This document shows, one piece after another, positions 8,516-19,914 of a DNA stretch of 64,000 bases. The DNA is taken from contig NC_080557.1 of NCBI RefSeq assembly GCF_030253575.1, positions 35,227,001 to 35,291,000 of the forward strand, given 5' to 3'. The notes under the pieces were generated by a model. That model was not told the origin of the DNA and did not search any database. It saw only the letters and a program-made list of their open reading frames with translations. Numbering within the stretch: position 1 is the first letter of the stretch; every line of letters begins with the position of its first letter. Position numbers and translations under genes: made by a program. Source of the DNA: Rhododendron vialii (taxonomy: Eukaryota > Streptophyta > Magnoliopsida > Ericales > Ericaceae).

Positions 8516-10566
8516 ATGGCCACCCTTTCTTTTACACCACCGCCGTCTTCTTCTCTTTCCTCCCTTTCGTCCTCTTTGCCGCCTTCTTCTCACCGCCCAA
8601 TCCTCTCCTGCTTCCTCTCCCCCTCTCACTCCTTATCCAAATCTCACTCCTCCAGACCATTTTCTTCTTCTTCTTCTCTCATTTGGTATACTCTCCCAAA
8701 CAAGTCCAGGTCCACTTCTTTCTCAACTCTTGCACTTGTCGATCAGCAAGAACCACTTGTCGATGAACAAGAACCATTTGCAGCGGCAGACCCAATTGGA
8801 GATGACGACAGCCGCGACGATGGTTCGGTTCCCGATAATAATACTCTGTTGAAACCATGTGAACTAGATGTGTGCAATCTTCCCAGAAGCTTTGGGACGG
8901 CAGAGCTTGAAGATTTGTTCAAGCCCCATGGAACCGTTCAGTCAGTTGAGGTAGTGCGGCCTTCTCTCCGTTTTTTTCACACTCTTCGTTTACTTGCCAT
9001 TCATTTTACCGTGCAAAATGCAACTTGTTTAGCTATCTATCGATATTTAATCAAACTGGTCTTTCGCAGACATGTAGTTTTCTGCGTGTTCAGTAAACTG
9101 ACGGATTGTAGGTTTGGTATGGGCCCACAAAATGAGAGTATGGAAGGATATGTAGAGATGGGGCATGGGGAGGAGCTTGAAAGAGGGAAAGCATCCCAAC
9201 CCACTAAAATTCACAAGAAAAAGGACTGGGAGCGCGATGGCAGGGTGGGAATTGAGAGCGGGAGCAGAGGGGTCCTGTAATCCTTCTGATTAGGTGACCA
9301 AGGTTTCACTACCTGTATGAGGAATACCTATTAACATTGGGTATTTTCGATAATTTAATTCGGTTTTGCTAACCTCCGCCTTTTTTTTTTTTTTTTGAAA
9401 AAAAACCTCTGCCCATAAGGCGTAGGATAATATGCACATAATTCCAAACAAGTTTGGATATCAATGCATATCTCACAGATATTAATACACTTTCACAAAT
9501 ATCAATACATCTTTTTCGGATATCAATGTACTTTTTAACTATTATCCTATACCCTTTAGGCGGATGTTAGGATAATCCATTTTAATTTTTCAGGGCTCTA
9601 GTGTTTTTATATGTTAGGAAGTTACTATTGGCATTGGGTTTTTTCCTATATATTTGCTTTTATGGGGTTTAGTCACTTTAGTGTTTTAGTCATTGAATGG
9701 CAAAATTGATGGCTACTTGTATTCTACTTTTTTCATGGTGAAGTTTCTCTGCTATTGATTGCCCGTGGAGGCTTTAAACTGAACAAAGTCAACACTCTCT
9801 GTTCTTCTGCCATCTTTGCTTGTTTTCTATTTCCGTCATAACACTTACAATTTGAGTTTTGGACTATTTCTAATCCTGATTTTTATTTGACGGGTATGTA
9901 GATTTCACGAAATGCAGAGACGGGTATCAGCCGAGGATGTGGGACTGTGACAATGAGCTCAATAGGCGAAGCCAAAGATGCAATTGCTGCTCTAGATGGT
10001 TCTGTATGTGTGCTAAATATTCCCCAATCCAACTCTCTATGATTAAATTAGTGCCATTTCCCTTGGTTTCTTGTTATGTTTTTTATTCGAGACGATATGC
10101 TTGCTATGAAGGATGTCGGTGAGCGTGAAATGCGAGTAAAGTTTAAGGCCATGAAGCCATTCTATCAAAAGAACAGTCAAATATATGAAGCCCCCTACAG
10201 AATCTATGTTGGCAACCTTGCATGGCGCGCAAAACCTGAAGATTTGAAGAGCCATTTTAGCAAATTTGGGACAGTAAATAGTGCGAAAGTATTATATGAT
10301 CGTAAAGATGGAAAGAACCGGTGTTATGGATTTCTTTCCTTCTCCTCACCAGCCGAAAGTAAGGCTGCAGCATCTTTGAGTGGAACAGTTGAGTATATAT
10401 GTTCCCCACATTGTACTTCATTTTTATTTTCAGTACATATGTTCACATCTCTCATTGATTCTCTTGCCTGCAGGAGTTTTTGGGTAGGACAATGCTAATT
10501 AGAGAAGTTGTCTATCCAAAAAAAAAAATGCTAATTAGAGAAGTTGAGCAGAAGATTGAGCCTTGA
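8516..10566 (+). CDS. Two-RRM RNA-binding protein, chloroplast ribonucleoprotein-like
   Basis: Predicted exons are 8516-8950, 9902-10003, 10112-10387 and 10474-10566 (301 aa); all junctions are GT/AG and keep frame. The N-terminal ~85 residues are Ser/Pro-rich with few acidic residues, like a plastid transit peptide, then comes an acidic linker. RRM1 (about 118-200) has RNP2 LDVCNLPR and a weak RNP1 (SRGCGTVTM) lacking the usual aromatic residues; it is split across exons 1-3. RRM2 (about 212-285) has RNP2 IYVGNLAW and a good RNP1 (NRCYGFLSF). This resembles the plant cpRNP-like group that includes Arabidopsis At1g01080, nucleus-encoded proteins that bind organelle transcripts. The start ATG at 8516 (MATLSF) is preferred over an upstream ATG at 8450 because the transit peptide begins there. 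The C-terminus carries a small duplication (see findings). Confidence 0.83.
9408..9572. repeat. Inverted-repeat sequence in intron 1 of the RRM gene
   Basis: CATAAGGCGTAGGATAATA near 9413 pairs with TATTATCCTATACCCTTTAGGCG near 9540-9563; the interior holds several GATATCAATnnA units. It looks like a small MITE remnant in the 951-bp intron. No target duplication resolved. Confidence 0.5.
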
Positions 10567-13500
10567 ATTGTGTTTTCCATTGCTCAGTATCATCTGTATG
10601 GAGTTTCTTGCAATGATAAAAAGTTAGCTTCTTGTGGCATGCTTATTTTGCTGAAGGGTGAAAAGGTAGATGACAAGGTATATCATTGGCACGTCTCATA
10701 TTTTTCGTTTCATGTTTTCAAGTGTCATTTTCGGGAACTTGTCAGATCTATATTAGTATTTGTCAACTTCCCATCCTGAGTATCAGATTAGAGGCTATTC
10801 TAGGTACAAGTTTATATTATCTAGATATTCAAATGTATTATTTCCGATCATCATACATGATGTTAGTGCTATAGTATATCATATGCCATGGTGAAATTAT
10901 CAGTTTCTTTGTTGGGGCATTTGTGCTGTTGACATGTTTGAGACGTAAGCGATCTCAAAACTCTGCTCTGGTTTAGCTGATATCCTTGTGTTGCCCTGTT
11001 GCACGTATGAATTACCTTTACTTTCTGCCATATGAAGAAGAAACATTATATGCCCTCGGTGGGTGTTTTCAAAGTTTTTTGTCTGGTTTATTTACTGTGG
11101 AGCAATGATCCAAAGCATCCTACAAGCACATATCAATCGACTATGGAGTGATTAGCTGAAGATGCGAGCTTGCGTACATACACGAGTTTTTCCAACAATC
11201 ACAATGTTCCACATGTATTAACTTGAGCATTTTTATATCCTGGTAATTAGTCTCATTGGCCATTTTCTACGATTTTTGTTCTTGACTGAAGCAAGATAAC
11301 CCTCCATCAGAAAGTGGGTTTATAGATTATGAGCCCTGCACATTCAGCGAGACAACCTCATTGGGAAGCTATGTAAAGAAAACATGGACTCAGGCACATG
11401 TCTAAGTATTCTATTCATCCAATTCTCATGGCTCTAGGACACTAGTAATTTCATATTTTCGTAATGTTATTTTTTTTTATCAGCTATTTTCGTAATGTTC
11501 TTTTATAGGGTAAGATGGTGTTTATGAACTAGTAGAATGCATTTTATGCGTAAAAGGAAAGTTCTGCGACATAGTTATCTAACCTGACTGTGTTAACATA
11601 CAGTAGGGTACATGACCAACTAGACATGTTGAATGTATGCCCGAAATCTGGACTTCGGGAGTAGTCATCTAGGTTGTAACAAAGGTGCGTTGTCATCTCT
11701 GCCATCTTCCAATCTTCGGCTCTTAGAGACATGAATTGAGGGAACTTGTGGTTTTATTCGTTGTCGACTCTTCCCAATATGTTCTCTCTGCTTATATGTA
11801 CTCAGCATTCTTGCTGATTTTAGTAATCCCAAGGCTAAAATAGTGGAGATAAATCAATTTCAATGAACTATATGTTCAGTTCTAATATGGATTAATCTTT
11901 TTCGTAAAGTCAAATAGCTGTCTTCTTAGTTGCTCCAAAGTTTTTTCCTTGTAGGCAATCTTAAACGTAAAATAGACCCTAAGCGGGACAAAGACGAGAT
12001 GCATACTAACCAGAATTAACCGTACTTGCATTGCCGTCTAAAGGTTCAGCCCCTGTGGATTGAATCCTCGAAGTTGTCTAAAGTTGAGCAACAAGAGGGA
12101 CTATTGTATGCTTTTGACTCATTTGTAGCCGTATTTAAAATGTTAGTTTGGTTTGATGTTTGGAACTCGCCAGTGAATTGGTAAATGTTAATTGGTTTGA
12201 TGTTTGTAGATGTGATAAGAATGAAGTTTGGTTTGGTCTACGGAACTCACTAGCCGGTATAATCTTGTGTTTTTAGCGCGATGGTATATTCACGCCAGGG
12301 TTTTTGTGAACATCAGCTCTCTGCCAAATGAACTTGATCAGGGCAGTGAACTAGCTGAGGGGAGATAGTATGGGATGCAAAGGAGTTTCTTGCTTTTCTG
12401 ATGGAGCTATTCATTTGTGTTATGTTCATGGTGATGAGCTGTTAAAATTCTCTAGTTTATTGATCAGCATCTTTTGTTTCGTTTTGCTCACCAATCCTGA
12501 ATCAATCTGTTTTAAGTGGAAATTCCTGTTGTTGTGTACGTCATTTGCAGTGATTGTCATCAACAATTTTCGTTGTGGGTATTGCTCGGGTGATTTCCCA
12601 CTTCATTAATAATTATGAGGGTCACTTAAAATGAGGTTCATTTATCCGGCCCAGAATAGGATTAATTCGGCATGGGCTACATAACCCTCTAGTAGTTTAC
12701 TAGATAAATTGACAGTAAGTTGGATACTTTCGGCTCAACAAGCGAAACCCGGTGGTTTCTTGGTCACGTCCAGTTACAACTAAAGTTCCAAAATTCAAAT
12801 AGTAGTAGTAGTATAAAAGCACCTCTCATCCCAAAACGAGAGAAGGGGGGTTTCGTTGCTCATTACAAGTAGATACACTAGAGACTCCACAGGGTGTAAA
12901 ATCGCTGAACGGCATAAAGCTACATCAGCAGTCATTTCATTCTTACCATTCTTTGGTACATCAGCAAGAAACGTTGCCCAAACTTTCTCGTTTATTTTCC
13001 TCGTGTTTGTTTGACTTGCAGCCAATTCATTTCTAATTTATGGCTTACTTTGATGCCCACAACCTTTGTTGGACTCGGTTGAACAGGAGCGTAAATTTAC
13101 GTCTATTTTACGAAGTCATTTCTCATTTTGTAAGCCAGTATATTATTGGGCAACAAACGACAGAATGGAAAGATTAACAGAGAAGAGTATCCCAGTGGCT
13201 GCGGGTCAGCTAACCAGGGCCTTCGAAAAAGAGAGTCCTCACGACCTGATGTTACTGCATCAAGTTACCATCCCACCACTGCGGCTGCTTGACCAGTGCA
13301 ACCATGTATACCTACTTGTTCTCGTTTGACCTTACGTTACACAAGAGGCAATTGTTTGTAGATTGAAGCCGAATGAGATGATTTCGTTTGCTCACCTTCA
13401 CAGTAGACGAATCCGGATCAATTCTTTTCACTTTCAACTTCGCTTTTCCATCTCCCCATATTTCTACCAGTTGGAAAAGGAACTTGGACACGCTGCATAT

Positions 13501-13945
13501 TTTCAGACAAATGTTAAAAGACATAATCCTTTTTAATGTAAAAATGAACCACAAGTGTTCTAGCATCCATTTTAGTAGTAGTAAGTAATTCGACGCAGGA
13601 ACAAAAGTTTTCTGTCATATCCTAACACTACCGTCGCCCCTCTACTTTTTGCCTATATAGGAATACCTTTTTGGTGTGATAAGGAGAAAAAAAAAGAGTC
13701 ACATTCCTCAATTCTGAGTCTCTAAAACTCCAATACAACTCTTCCCCAAAAAAGAGAGGGCATAATCTTCCTAGAGTCATGGCCAAGCAGTAACTTGGCT
13801 TCATTTGGCAAATTGGCATGCTAAGGAAGAAATCGAGTTTGATTTTTAATGTCTAACCGGAGAAAGAAAATAGACGAGATTGTTTATAAACAAGGCCTCC
13901 CAGGAAATGGTCTACTAAAGAATTCGGACATAATGTTTTATCAAT
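10567..13945. other. Gene-free interval after the RRM gene
   Basis: Includes the 3' UTR of the RRM gene (start 10567). The rest is AT-rich, with short unsupported ORFs only. I see no conserved protein motif, tRNA or clear transposon end. Additional 3' UTR introns cannot be excluded. Confidence 0.5.
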
Positions 13946-14442
13946 AACATGTTTTATCGGATTGAAATTTTTTATTTTTTTTGAGAAACCAACCAAAAAA
14001 GAAGAAGAAGAGAAGGATCGTTTAAAGAGAAGACTGACCTTTTATTACAAGAAAAGCCAGAGCCAATATTACAGGGAGGAGAGGAGGACAGGAAAGGAGT
14101 TAACTCAGAGGATTTTTAGGAGGGTAATCCAAAACCTGAGTTCCCTTTTTTACAGACTCAGACCTATTTATAAAAGACTCAAGGACTAAACTCAAATGAA
14201 ATACAAATGAAATTTTACTAAAATTACACTCAAATTTATTAGGATAATGCCGGGTACACAAGGGGCTCCATCGTCACATGCTGATTATTGAGTGTACTGT
14301 GCTTCCCATAATTGGTGCTACTATACAACCCTTTATTGGTGGAGTAGTTGGCCGAAAGTTATTTTGGCTGTATTATTAAGTCATTGATTCTGATTCTTTT
14401 CTTTCTCTTTTCTGGAGACCAGCTGTGTAGTCATTATCTTTG

Positions 14443-15720
14443 TCATGTTATCCCGAGATCTCCCAGAGTGGGTTCAGTTGATGTATTACTTTCGTCTTCA
14501 TAGGGGTCTTGAGATTCTCCTGCTAGACAAGTAAAAGGATTGTTGTCTCCTTCATTACTTATTGCTGATGTCATCGATACATCATCGGCAGTTTGATGAA
14601 CAGATTGCAAAAATTGATCTTTCATAAAATCCATTGTTTTGATCACAATTTCATCATTTGACAAAGATGGAGTTTTTGCCTTTATTTGAGCAGAAATTTC
14701 CAAAAGAGGATTTTTGATTGAAGGTTTTTTCCTCTGCTGCAATTGCTGTTTCAATTTTTGATTTTTCAACTTGATTGTTGAAACCATTTCTTCTATTTGA
14801 ACGGAATTCCACCACTTGTACTAGAAAATTCTTTGGAGTATTGGTAGTCCTAAATTGTTGGTTCCAATTTGAATATCTCATCTCCAAATCCATGGAATTC
14901 CAAAATTTGCCATAGCTTGAAGGAAGGATTTTCCTTCTGGAATATTTTGCCCCCTTGATTGAGACTAAAGTTGTATGAAGGTCTCTACTTCCTTCTGTAA
15001 TTCTTGAGGAAGATAATCTGCACATGGTCCAAATTTAGACCACCAGACAATAAACCAATTTGAAAAATCATTTTGTCCAATAAGATTTGGACATAACTTG
15101 AAAAACCATGAGTGTTTTCTCTTTTGATTTTGATAATAAAAAGCTTTTGTCAAAGCTTCAATATAGTCCCAGTAATTATACTGGATTACTGAAATCTCAT
15201 TTTCAGTCTTGATTGACAAAGATTTTGATCTTTGTAGGTGAATTCCCCACTTTTGAGCTAGCAAAACCATCTTAATTATGACTTTGCTATAACTTATTGG
15301 TCCATTTTTCTGGCCGATTTTGCTGTCAAAAGTGTAGGCAATTTCCACTGAACCAGATTGTATAAGCATTACTTCATAGAATGATTTGTATTTTCCTTCG
15401 GGGACTAGATGACTCATTATATCCATATACCAGGACTTAATTTCCCAGTGATCATCTTTCCGTTGTTCATCCTATGATTCCAGGATCATAATTGTCTCAG
15501 TTGTTTCTGATGTTTTGAAAATTTCTTCAGATTGGACCACTTCCTTGATTGAAAGTGATGATGATGCTAAGGCTGCATCCTAGAGAGAAGGAAATTGGAT
15601 TTTTTGAGCCTTCAAGTAGGCTTCAACATCAGCTTAGGTGACTCTTGGTTTACCCTTTCCCCGAGGATTATTTCTCCATCCACGTCCTTGATCAGAAGGT
15701 CAATTCATGCTGCAAAATTA
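14443..15720 (-). pseudogene. Endogenous caulimovirid, N-terminal ORF region (movement-protein-like)
   Basis: The minus strand has, from about 15720, a basic start with a Gly/Arg-rich stretch. An open block follows at 15426-14965 containing HLVPEGKYKSFYEVM, SYSKVIIKMV, NYWDYIEALTKAFYYQN and HSWFFKLCPN. Then comes a coiled-coil-like, Lys/Gln-rich stretch (14787 down to 14443). Blocks of this kind are common in endogenous pararetrovirus polyproteins of dicots, upstream of protease and RT. At least three frame breaks separate the pieces, so no product is expected. The assignment as the movement or N-terminal region is from family memory and is less certain than the RT. Confidence 0.6.
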
Positions 15721-16239
15721 AGCACCAACCAAAATATTTAGTTTATTCTGAAGACACCGAATTGATAACTGAAGGAACTTAATTTCTCAATCCTGATCAT
15801 CATCTGTTCCATTTTCTTTATAATGGCGATGCTTCTCTAGCATGTATATATCTTATTAAATTACATTTTTTGTGTGGACGTTTGAGAATAGTCATTTCAA
15901 AGTCTGTTTGGAAAACATTTCTCTGTAATTTCAGCCATTGCTGAAAAATAATTCTCCTAAGGACCATTTTACTATCCTCGTGTGCCATTAGGCTGCTAGG
16001 ATCCTTAATTGCCCTTCCAATTCGGCAATTCGCCATCTATGATAGGCCAAATTTATCCTATAAATATGAATTGACATATCAGTAATACTATTTAGATATC
16101 TTATCCGATTTTTATAATATCTGATTCCTTGAGGAATAATTTAAATTCTGCTAAGAACCATTTTATGAAGCTAAAATATCTAATTTTCTAATTAGTTGCA
16201 TTTATCCCTGCAGAAATTCACGAGTAAGAAAATCAGGGA

Positions 16240-16740
16240 GAGAATTATTTTCTCCTTTAATATATTCTATATCAAAATCAAATGCGGACAATTCAGACTG
16301 CCATCTAGCAAATATTTGTTTTGGAGCAAGGTTTTTAATATCTTGTTTTAAAACCTGCTTGACTGCACTACAGTCTACTTTAAGAAGAAAGTGTTGATTC
16401 AGTACATCATCTTGAAATTTGTTTATGCATTTAACAATAGAAAAGAATTTCTTTCTTTATTGTGCTATAATTAGCTTGAGCATTCTTAAAAAGTCCAGAA
16501 GTGAATCTAATCAATTCCTCCTTCAAAGTATTTGGATTGTATTGCTTCAAAATGCCTCCATAACCAACATTAGAAGCATCTGTTTCAACAATTTTTCTCC
16601 ATTCAGGATTTGCAATTGCTAAGCAAGGCAGCTGTTTTGCCTTTAATTTTATCTTTTGGACAGCCTTAGTATGACGCTCTGTCCAAGGAGGAGGGTTCTT
16701 CCTAAGAGTCTTTCATATAAGGGAGCCGAATCCTGGGCTA
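16240..16740 (-). pseudogene. Endogenous caulimovirid RNase H domain
   Basis: Minus-strand translation downstream of the RT gives an RNase H domain with the conserved acidic residues: VETDASNVGYGG (first Asp), TIKKEIL (Glu), LKVDCSAVKQ (second Asp) and NNSLPDFL (last Asp). RNase H degrades RNA in the RNA-DNA hybrid during reverse transcription. An extra T near 16441-16448 shifts the frame in the middle of the domain, and a stop follows the last motif near 16210. Confidence 0.78.
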
Positions 16741-16745
16741 ATTCC

Positions 16746-17295
16746 TTATAGTAGTCTCCCTATATAGTTAAGACTTCCAAGAAACCTTTGCAATTGGGTT
16801 TTATCTCTTATTTCATCCAAAAATTTAGAAGCAAATTCTATGCTCCTATCTATAGGGATAATTTTCCCTTGGTGGATATTATGTCCTAAAAATCTAACAT
16901 TAGTCTGAAACAATTTCATCTTGGCAGTAGAAACCACCAAACCATTCTTTTTAATAACATCTTTAAAAATTCTAAGATGTTTAATATGCTGGTCTGTCTA
17001 TGTTCTGAGAAAAAATTAGAATATCATCTATATAACAAATAGCAAATTCAGCATAAGGATAAAAAATATTATTCATAATATTTTGAAATTCTGAAGGTGC
17101 ATTTTTCAGACCAAACGTCATTACATTCCATTCATAATGTCCAAAAGGAACAGTAAAAGCCGTTTTGTAATGATCAGATTCTTTTATTTGAATTTGCCAG
17201 TAACTTGATTTTAGATCAAATTTAGAAAAAATAATTGCTTTATCCAGTCTATCGAATAAATCCTTTTTATTAGGGATTGGATATCTTATCCACAT
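16746..17295 (-). pseudogene. Endogenous caulimovirid reverse transcriptase
   Basis: Two minus-strand blocks form the RT: 17295-16981 with PIPNKKDLFDRLDK, FSKFDLKSSYWQIQIKESD (first catalytic Asp), HYEWNVMTFGLKNAPSEFQ and CYIDDILIFS (YIDD active site); and 16940-16746 with KMKLFQTNVRFLGH and TQLQRFLGSLNYIGRLL. The KTAFTVPFGHYEWNVM signature is that of Caulimoviridae rather than Ty3/Gypsy. A break of about 40 bp between the blocks disrupts the frame. The fingers upstream of 17295 are largely lost. Confidence 0.82.
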
Positions 17296-17395
17296 TAGAA
17301 CTTCATTAAGAGGTTTATAATTAATAAAAGCTGGCCATAGACGGCTAGACAGCCTACGTTTTTATTTACCCCAAAAAAAAAAAACATGTTTTATC

Positions 17396-17737
17396 AATAA
17401 AATTTGAATGCTTAATGTTTTATCAATAACTTGTTTGATTACACCTTCCCACGTTTAATTTGTTTCTGGATTTTAAGTTAACGATCTATGTATATACGTA
17501 TGTACAGGCCAAAAAAAAAAAAAAAATAGTTAAACAGTTGAAGATGCATTGTTGTTGTTGATAGTATTTCTCTTACGATCCTCTTCCAAGCTTAAAATGT
17601 AGCTTCTGATTAGTTTGATTAAGCAAGGTTCATTACTATAATTTGCTCATTCTAGGGGCAACATATGTTTCACAACTATTTTGAATTGTCCCTTTTATTC
17701 TAATTAACCATTGATATATGTGGTCTGTTATGTTATA
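17396..17737. other. Gene-free interval
   Basis: AT-rich DNA with an A16 run at 17511-17526. No gene or element ends recognised. Confidence 0.5.
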
Positions 17738-17971
17738 CTCCCTCCGTCCCAGATTCTTAGTCCTATACGGTTTTACGTGCAATTTTCAATTGCTTATATC
17801 TTTCAATGTGTATTATTTTTTATGTTTTTGAAAACATTGTTTTATAGAAATAATTGAAATCTATCAAACAAGATTCATATTGCATATTTTAAACAATATA
17901 CATTGAGAGATATGGGCCATTAAAAATTACATATAAAACCGTAGAGAATCAAGAATTTGGGATGGAGGAAG
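17738..17971. mobile_element. Stowaway MITE
   Basis: 234 bp starting CTCCCTCCGTCCC and ending with the inverse GGGATGGAGGAAG, flanked by TA on both sides. Subterminal inverted sequence also pairs (TACGGTTTTA near 17766 with TAAAACCGTA near 17933). Stowaway elements are non-autonomous Tc1/mariner derivatives. Confidence 0.92.
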
Positions 17972-18000
17972 TATCTCATTGAGGAACATGTAAACATATG

Positions 18001-18075
18001 TAGGGCCGGTCTAGAGTTTTTGGAGGCCCCTAGAAACTCTCCAAAATGAGGCCTCCCATTGAAAAATAATACTCC
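18001..18075 (+). repeat. AGGGCCGG-type repeat end
   Basis: TAGGGCCGGTCTAGAG followed by GGAGGCCCC and GAGGCCTCCC. It resembles the termini seen at 39132, 49382 and 61121 (see findings). Only one end is visible here. Confidence 0.45.
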
Positions 18076-18192
18076 TACACGTATCACAAACGAGACTCAT
18101 GCACCGATGAAGCCTTCCATCTCTTCAAGGATGACTAGGATTTCTTTGATCAAAGGGTCAAGATAAGTTCTCCAAAACATTCCTAATAAATA

Positions 18193-19009
18193 AAGAGTCG
18201 AGCTATTTGCAACTACAAATTTTCTATATGTAACCGTTTTAAAATAAATCACTTTCGAACAAAAATGCCCTTTAAAAAAATGGACAAAAATACCCTTAAG
18301 ATTACTAAACACAACCCACCCATCTTCCTCCCTCCCTCCCTCCCACCGGTTCCACCATAGTCACCATTTTCCTCCCCTCCCACCATGATGTTGTTAATCG
18401 CGCATTAGAGAAATGCATTATACGAAGCATTTATGCATTTGGAATCTGCATTTTTAACAGGAAAAAAGACATCATGTATCTTCAAGATGCGTTATAAAGG
18501 GTTCAGATATTAGAATATGAATTTTGTAAACATTTTCAAGTTTTAAAATCCGAAATTTTTAAAAATTTTCAGAAATGTGTATCCGAACATGTCGAATTTT
18601 TTTTTTTTGAAGAAGGTGGTGTTGGAGATGGTGGGACGCAACTGGTGGTGGTGTGGCAATTATGGAGGTGGTGGTGGTGACGTGGTGTGGCGTTATTGGG
18701 TGTGGTGGTGATGGGCCAGTGGTGTGGCGTTGATGGGTGTGGTGGTGATTGGCTGTTGGTTGTGTACATGTGCTGGTATTGGGTGGTGGTGGTGGTGGTG
18801 GTGGTGGTGGGGGTGGATGGTGGTGGAGAAGAGAGAACAGTGACACAGAGAAGGGGGATGGGGAGGAGATGGTTGGTAGGAAGGGAAGATATTTTTGAAA
18901 GTTTATGGATATTTGTTAGGTTGCATTTAGGAAATTATTATAAGATTTGTAAGTTAAATTTAAAACAGACTATGCATAGAAAATTTGTAGTTGTAAATAG
19001 CTATGCCCT
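18193..19009. mobile_element. TIR element, MULE-like, with GGT-rich interior
   Basis: The left end (GAGCTATTTGCAACTACAAA) and the inverted right end (ATAGCTATTTACAACTACAA) share about 40 bp. Flanks TAATAAATA (18184-18192) and AAATAAATA (19010-19018) match at 8 of 9 bases, compatible with the 9-bp duplication of Mutator-like elements. The interior 18610-18840 is a GGT/GTG-rich low-complexity stretch with (GGT)n at 18783-18812. No transposase. The interior ORFs are by-products of the repeat. Confidence 0.65.
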
Positions 19010-19794
19010 AAATAAATAGGTTAATTTTTCTTCCTACTACATTATACTCCTACAAATGGGAACGACCTACTTGCCCCAAAACGGCACCGTTTTCGCATGC
19101 CAGCACCATTGCCAACCCGCCCCCCCCCTTCTTCGTTTGGACTCGGATCCTCTCCCCATATTCTCCTCCCTCCATCTACCGCACCTTTTCACCAAAATAT
19201 GCCAGTGAATTGAATGAGGGTTAGAGTTTCTTCTTTCCTGTGATCACAAAATTTTGTTTTTCCTTCTACCTTTCAGCGAAGGAATCAAATCCTAACAACT
19301 CGATGAATATCGTTTCGAAGAAATAGATTTCAAATCGACGAACATCAACATCGACGTTGGGTTTTTTTCGACGAATCGAATGGAAGCTAGGTTTCTCCTC
19401 AGGTTTGGGTTCTTCAGGCTCCCTTACTCTTACTTTTCGTGTTTGAAATTTTTTTTTTTAGTTCCTCGTCTATTTTCTATTGCCCTAGCCAAATTGATGT
19501 TTGTAGATAGCGACCATCGCAGGTTTTTAAATTCGGTTTCTAAAAATTCTGCTCTCAACTGATTTTTTTGGGTTCCATTTTGATTTCAGTTTTGAAAGTT
19601 CCTCCATGTCATGAAGGAAAGTGTTGGGAGTTGGATTGGGTTCGTCTCTGTGTGATTCTCAGGTAAATAGGCACACCCTTCTGTTTCTTGCCCTTAAACT
19701 TTATGTAATGTAATTCTTTTTGACCTGATATAATTTTGCTTTCTTTGTGAAAAATATACCATAAAAAACCTTTCTAATTAGCCTCAAAGGAGTT

Positions 19795-19880
19795 GATAGC
19801 ACCTAAGAGGTTTCGAACGTGAGATCTTAGGAGGGAGCAAACCTCTATGTCAGACCACTAGGCCAACTCCTTGGGGTTGA
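19795..19880 (-). repeat. tRNA-derived SINE head
   Basis: Read on the minus strand from 19878: GGAGTTGGCCTAGTGGTCTG contains an A-box-like TGGCCTAGTGG, and CACGTTCGAAACC is a B-box. The two are about 40 bp apart, as in tRNA genes. The anticodon arm is not well formed, so this is a SINE or tRNA pseudogene rather than a functional tRNA. Confidence 0.6.
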
Positions 19881-19914
19881 CATTTTGCTTTGTTCCTCAG
19901 CCAAGATGGTACCA

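Larger units (their letters stand above)
13946..17395. mobile_element. Insertion bearing a pararetrovirus remnant, with 13-bp flanking repeat
   Basis: The direct repeat AACATGTTTTATC occurs at 13946-13958 and 17383-17395; the segment between (13959-17382) carries all the viral-like sequence. On the right, 12 A residues immediately precede or overlap the repeat. The pre-insertion site would have read as one continuous run of the local motif AATGTTTTATCAATAA, which is present on both sides. This looks like a target-site duplication or a repair duplication at integration. The virus-like reading frames are on the minus strand. Confidence 0.6.

Noticed and set aside
14654-15025. 123-codon minus-strand ORF overlapping the viral N-terminal region
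   Set aside because: It is in a different frame from the recognisable viral blocks, which occupy 15426-14965 and 14787-14443. It is a shadow frame.
19795-19880. Functional tRNA gene
   Set aside because: A- and B-boxes are present but the anticodon stem and acceptor pairing are not convincing, so I call it a SINE head.
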